The notes beneath the pieces are model-generated. The model was given only the letters and a program-made list of their open reading frames with translations. It made no database searches and had not been told where the DNA came from. Positions 62,149 through 64,000 of a stretch of 64,000 nt of DNA are shown here, one piece after another. Every line of letters starts with the position of its first letter. Within the stretch, counting starts at the first letter, position 1. The DNA is from KBS-96 sp964247975. Lineage in GTDB: Bacteria; Acidobacteriota; Terriglobia; Bryobacterales; Bryobacteraceae. The translations under genes and the position numbers were made by a program. The DNA lies in the NCBI GenBank assembly GCA_964247975.1, contig CAXTWH010000019.1, positions 23,780-87,779 on the forward strand, written 5' to 3'.

Positions 62149-63475
62149 CGCTGTTCCAGTATTTATACATTTCCTCGGCGCTCGGCACGGTAGCCGGACG
62201 CACCAGCCGGAATCCAAGCCACTGCGCATCGGTTTCGTACCAGATACTTTTCGGAAGCTGCGGGTCCTGTTGTTTCCAGGAAGCATCGGAAGCAACGCGT
62301 GAAGCACAGCGAAGACTGTCCGCTCCATCGTTCCAGGAACCGCCCCGCACCGCATGAGGATACGGCTTGGCGGCTTTCACCCAGGGATCGTTCGCATTGC
62401 CGGCAGGATAAGGCTGATACTGATCGAGCGTCCATTCCATGACGTTGCCCAGCATGTCATAAAGCCCCCAGTTGTTCGGCTTTTTTGTTCCGACCTTCTG
62501 ATACTTACCACCGCTATTTGTGGAAAACCAGGCGTATTCTCCCAGTTGTGACGCATCGCTGCCGAAGTAGTAAGGTGTGGTGGCGTTCGCACGGCAAGCG
62601 TATTCCCATTCTGCTTCCGTGGGCAGCCGGTAAAACTCACCGGTTTTTGCGCTCAGCCATTCGGCATATTTATTCGCGGCGTGTTGCGTCATGCTGATGG
62701 CCGGAAAACCATTGATGCCCATGCCGAAGCTCATTTCCACATAAGGGCGAGTCGGCCTGGTCACGCCATCCACCAGGTCGTCTTTGTGCGCAATCTCCCC
62801 GGCTTGATTGGCAAACATAAACAACCGGTATTCGTCCCAAGTCACTTCATGCGCTTGCATCCAGAACGGGTCAACACGAACCTGGTGAGACGGCTGCTCG
62901 TCTTTTTTATGCTGCGGATCGGAATCGGCGGAGCCCATCGTGAAGCTTCCGCCGGGAATCGGCACCATATCGTAAGCAACAGTTGTGTTGGGAACCGTCA
63001 CCTTGTAAGCGGCGGCTTTGCCAGCTTCCTGTTGATGGGCCAGAATACGCGTTCGAATTTCCTGCACGTTACCCAGTTCAGCGTTTTGAGAAGAAGCTTC
63101 CGGCTTTTCCGTGGTTATTTTCCGCACCACTAGTTTTACGTTCTCAGGCCACGGCGCTCCCTGGGCAATCCAGTTGCGCACAATCATTAACTGGCTATTT
63201 TCGACGCGCTTACCAGGCGGCATTAAACCGTCTCTCATCATCGTGTACAGAATGCTCTTGTCGGGATTGCCGGGAACAACCGTTCGCTGTTCCAACAAGT
63301 CTTTCCGCGAAGTCATCTCCAGGTCGGCAGTGGTTTCGCCCTGATGATGGCACTGCACGCAGTTCTGCTCAAACACGGGCGCTACATCGTTTTTAAAGTC
63401 AACTTTGGTTTGCGCTGCTAAGACCGCTGAAAACAGGCAGAAAACAGCAGAAACGCGGAAGTAATGAGCTTTCAT
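62126..63475 (-). CDS. Exported cytochrome c/formylglycine-enzyme-like fusion
   Basis: A 449-residue exported protein with a signal peptide ending ...VLAAQT. Residues about 25-110 are a planctomycete-type cytochrome c domain: CVQCH binds haem, and GLMPPGKRV supplies the distal Met. Residues about 165-430 are an FGE/EgtB/PvdO-like sulfatase-modifying-factor domain: YDMVPIPGGSFTMGS, WMQAHEVTWDEYRLFM, YRLPTEAEWEYACRAN, NVMEWTLDQY and AVRGGSWND. The pairing suggests an oxidation reaction with electron transfer through the haem. It starts nine bases after the Gfo/Idh/MocA stop and overlaps apbE by 23 bases. Confidence 0.88.
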   Translation of the reverse strand: MKAHYFRVSAVFCLFSAVLAAQTKVDFKNDVAPVFEQNCVQCHHQGETTADLEMTSRKDLLEQRTVVPGNPDKSILYTMMRDGLMPPGKRVENSQLMIVRNWIAQGAPWPENVKLVVRKITTEKPEASSQNAELGNVQEIRTRILAHQQEAGKAAAYKVTVPNTTVAYDMVPIPGGSFTMGSADSDPQHKKDEQPSHQVRVDPFWMQAHEVTWDEYRLFMFANQAGEIAHKDDLVDGVTRPTRPYVEMSFGMGINGFPAISMTQHAANKYAEWLSAKTGEFYRLPTEAEWEYACRANATTPYYFGSDASQLGEYAWFSTNSGGKYQKVGTKKPNNWGLYDMLGNVMEWTLDQYQPYPAGNANDPWVKAAKPYPHAVRGGSWNDGADSLRCASRVASDASWKQQDPQLPKSIWYETDAQWLGFRLVRPATVPSAEEMYKYWNSGVEHDEE

Positions 63476-63484
63476 TGGGATAAA

Positions 63485-64000
63485 CTACACAAATTTGGTA
63501 ATGCCCGGTTCAGCGCGCGGCGGCACAGGCATGGAGCCGTTCCAGTCCAGGTGGTCCGGGAACAATTTTTCCTGTGAGTTCAACGCCTGGTCCCAGGTAA
63601 TCTGCTGTCCGGTGTAAGCGGCCATGCGCCCCATCATGGCGAGCAGAGTGCTGGTGGCCATGCGTTTTCCATCGTTAATCGGCTGGCTTTTTCGAATGGA
63701 AGCGAACAGCACATCGTGTTCGCGCTGGTACATGTCGTATTTTTCGCCGCTCCAGGTCCAGTTGGTTCTTCCTTCAATGCGCGGCACCGGTCCCCGGCCA
63801 ATGGTGCAGCTACCTTCGGTTCCCAGAATGTAATCCGAATTTTCGTTGTAGCAGCCTTCAATCTGGCGGTTCGCCAGAAACGCCCGTACTCCATTCGGGT
63901 AAACGTAGTTTATTTCAAAATGATCGTAAATGTTGCCGCCTTCGGCAGGGATCGCCCGCCCGCCCACGCCCACGCAGCTCACTGGCGGTTGGTCCTGCAT
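63485..64000 (-). CDS. Gfo/Idh/MocA-family oxidoreductase, C-terminal part (window edge)
   Basis: The visible 171 residues are the C-terminal part of a sugar oxidoreductase; the NAD-binding half lies beyond the right edge. SCVGVGGRAIPAEGGNIYDHFEI and the NGSMPVPPRAEPG end match exported Gfo/Idh/MocA proteins of Acidobacteria and Planctomycetes. A complete relative is at 16532. It is directly upstream (nine bases) of the cytochrome/FGE fusion on the same strand, so sugar oxidation, cytochrome and ApbE may be one expression unit. Confidence 0.85.
   Translation of the reverse strand: MQDQPPVSCVGVGGRAIPAEGGNIYDHFEINYVYPNGVRAFLANRQIEGCYNENSDYILGTEGSCTIGRGPVPRIEGRTNWTWSGEKYDMYQREHDVLFASIRKSQPINDGKRMATSTLLAMMGRMAAYTGQQITWDQALNSQEKLFPDHLDWNGSMPVPPRAEPGITKFV

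Noticed and set aside
1..64000. Search by eye for CRISPR arrays, IS elements, integrases, phage genes and rRNA
   Set aside because: No regularly spaced repeats, transposase or integrase motifs, or rRNA-like segments were seen; the single tRNA has no adjacent integrase.

Overview
The window reads as a chromosomal segment of a Gram-negative heterotroph, most likely a member of the Acidobacteriota. This is inferred from gene content. Two tandem secreted VWA proteins have the layout of the acidobacterial VWFA-related family. Alongside them are Tat-exported Gfo/Idh/MocA oxidoreductases, a cytochrome c/formylglycine-enzyme-like fusion, an EpsI-type exosortase pair, an Uma2 nuclease, and kdsA/kdsB showing a Kdo-bearing outer membrane. 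I saw no phage, transposase, IS, CRISPR or rRNA. Coding density is high and no gene-free stretch exceeds 300 bases; the longest gaps are about 230-255 bases, for example 344-586, 1880-2116, 10729-10961 and 41454-41707.

Layout. 1-900: the 5' part of fabD (minus strand, cut by the window edge), a small Cys-pair protein and a bidirectional terminator. 905-7873: a cupin/AraC regulator divergent from an SDR, a secreted esterase and a three-subunit Tat-exported molybdenum hydroxylase like E. coli PaoABC. 8053-10728: pyruvate dehydrogenase E1 (aceE). 10962-15256: a DHH phosphoesterase facing the minus-strand run ftsY-ribD-Uma2-ribE. 15352-21040: alcohol dehydrogenase, Gfo/Idh/MocA protein, a frameshifted GH1-like glycosidase, a DUF4142 protein and a radical-SAM protein. 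21176-23612: ECF sigma factor, zinc-finger anti-sigma factor with HEAT-like repeats, and a double-PDZ protein. 23609-26746: the minus-strand run VWA-VWA-small protein-esterase. 26849-30688: kdsB, pyrG, kdsA (CMP-Kdo supply) and a prepilin.

30918-36603: esterase, EamA transporter and a giant hybrid histidine kinase whose periplasmic part is about seven OB-like repeats. 36798-41453: small membrane protein, sixA, O-antigen ligase-like protein, SDR, DEAD-box helicase and an RRM protein. 41708-51454: a surface-polysaccharide region with a double methyltransferase, a double glycosyltransferase, a MOSC protein, a Wzy-like polymerase, a GT4 glycosyltransferase, exosortase and EpsI. 51503-54983: class V aminotransferase, then nadA behind a strongly structured leader, then moaA. 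55060-57653: a beta-propeller/phosphoesterase protein and tRNA-Leu(UAA). 57806-64000: an orphan polytopic protein, a REC-PP2C phosphatase, ApbE, the cytochrome/FGE fusion and a Gfo/Idh/MocA protein cut by the window edge.

Themes that connect. Molybdenum cofactor appears as MoaA (synthesis), the PaoABC-like enzyme (use) and a MOSC protein. The envelope is served by kdsA/kdsB/pyrG, two Wzy_C-type proteins, several glycosyltransferases and the exosortase pair. The most interesting unexplained signal is the nadA leader (about 52780-52937): a 10-bp closing helix around two hairpins, then a further hairpin, in a position where acidobacteria are known to carry NAD+-sensing riboswitches.
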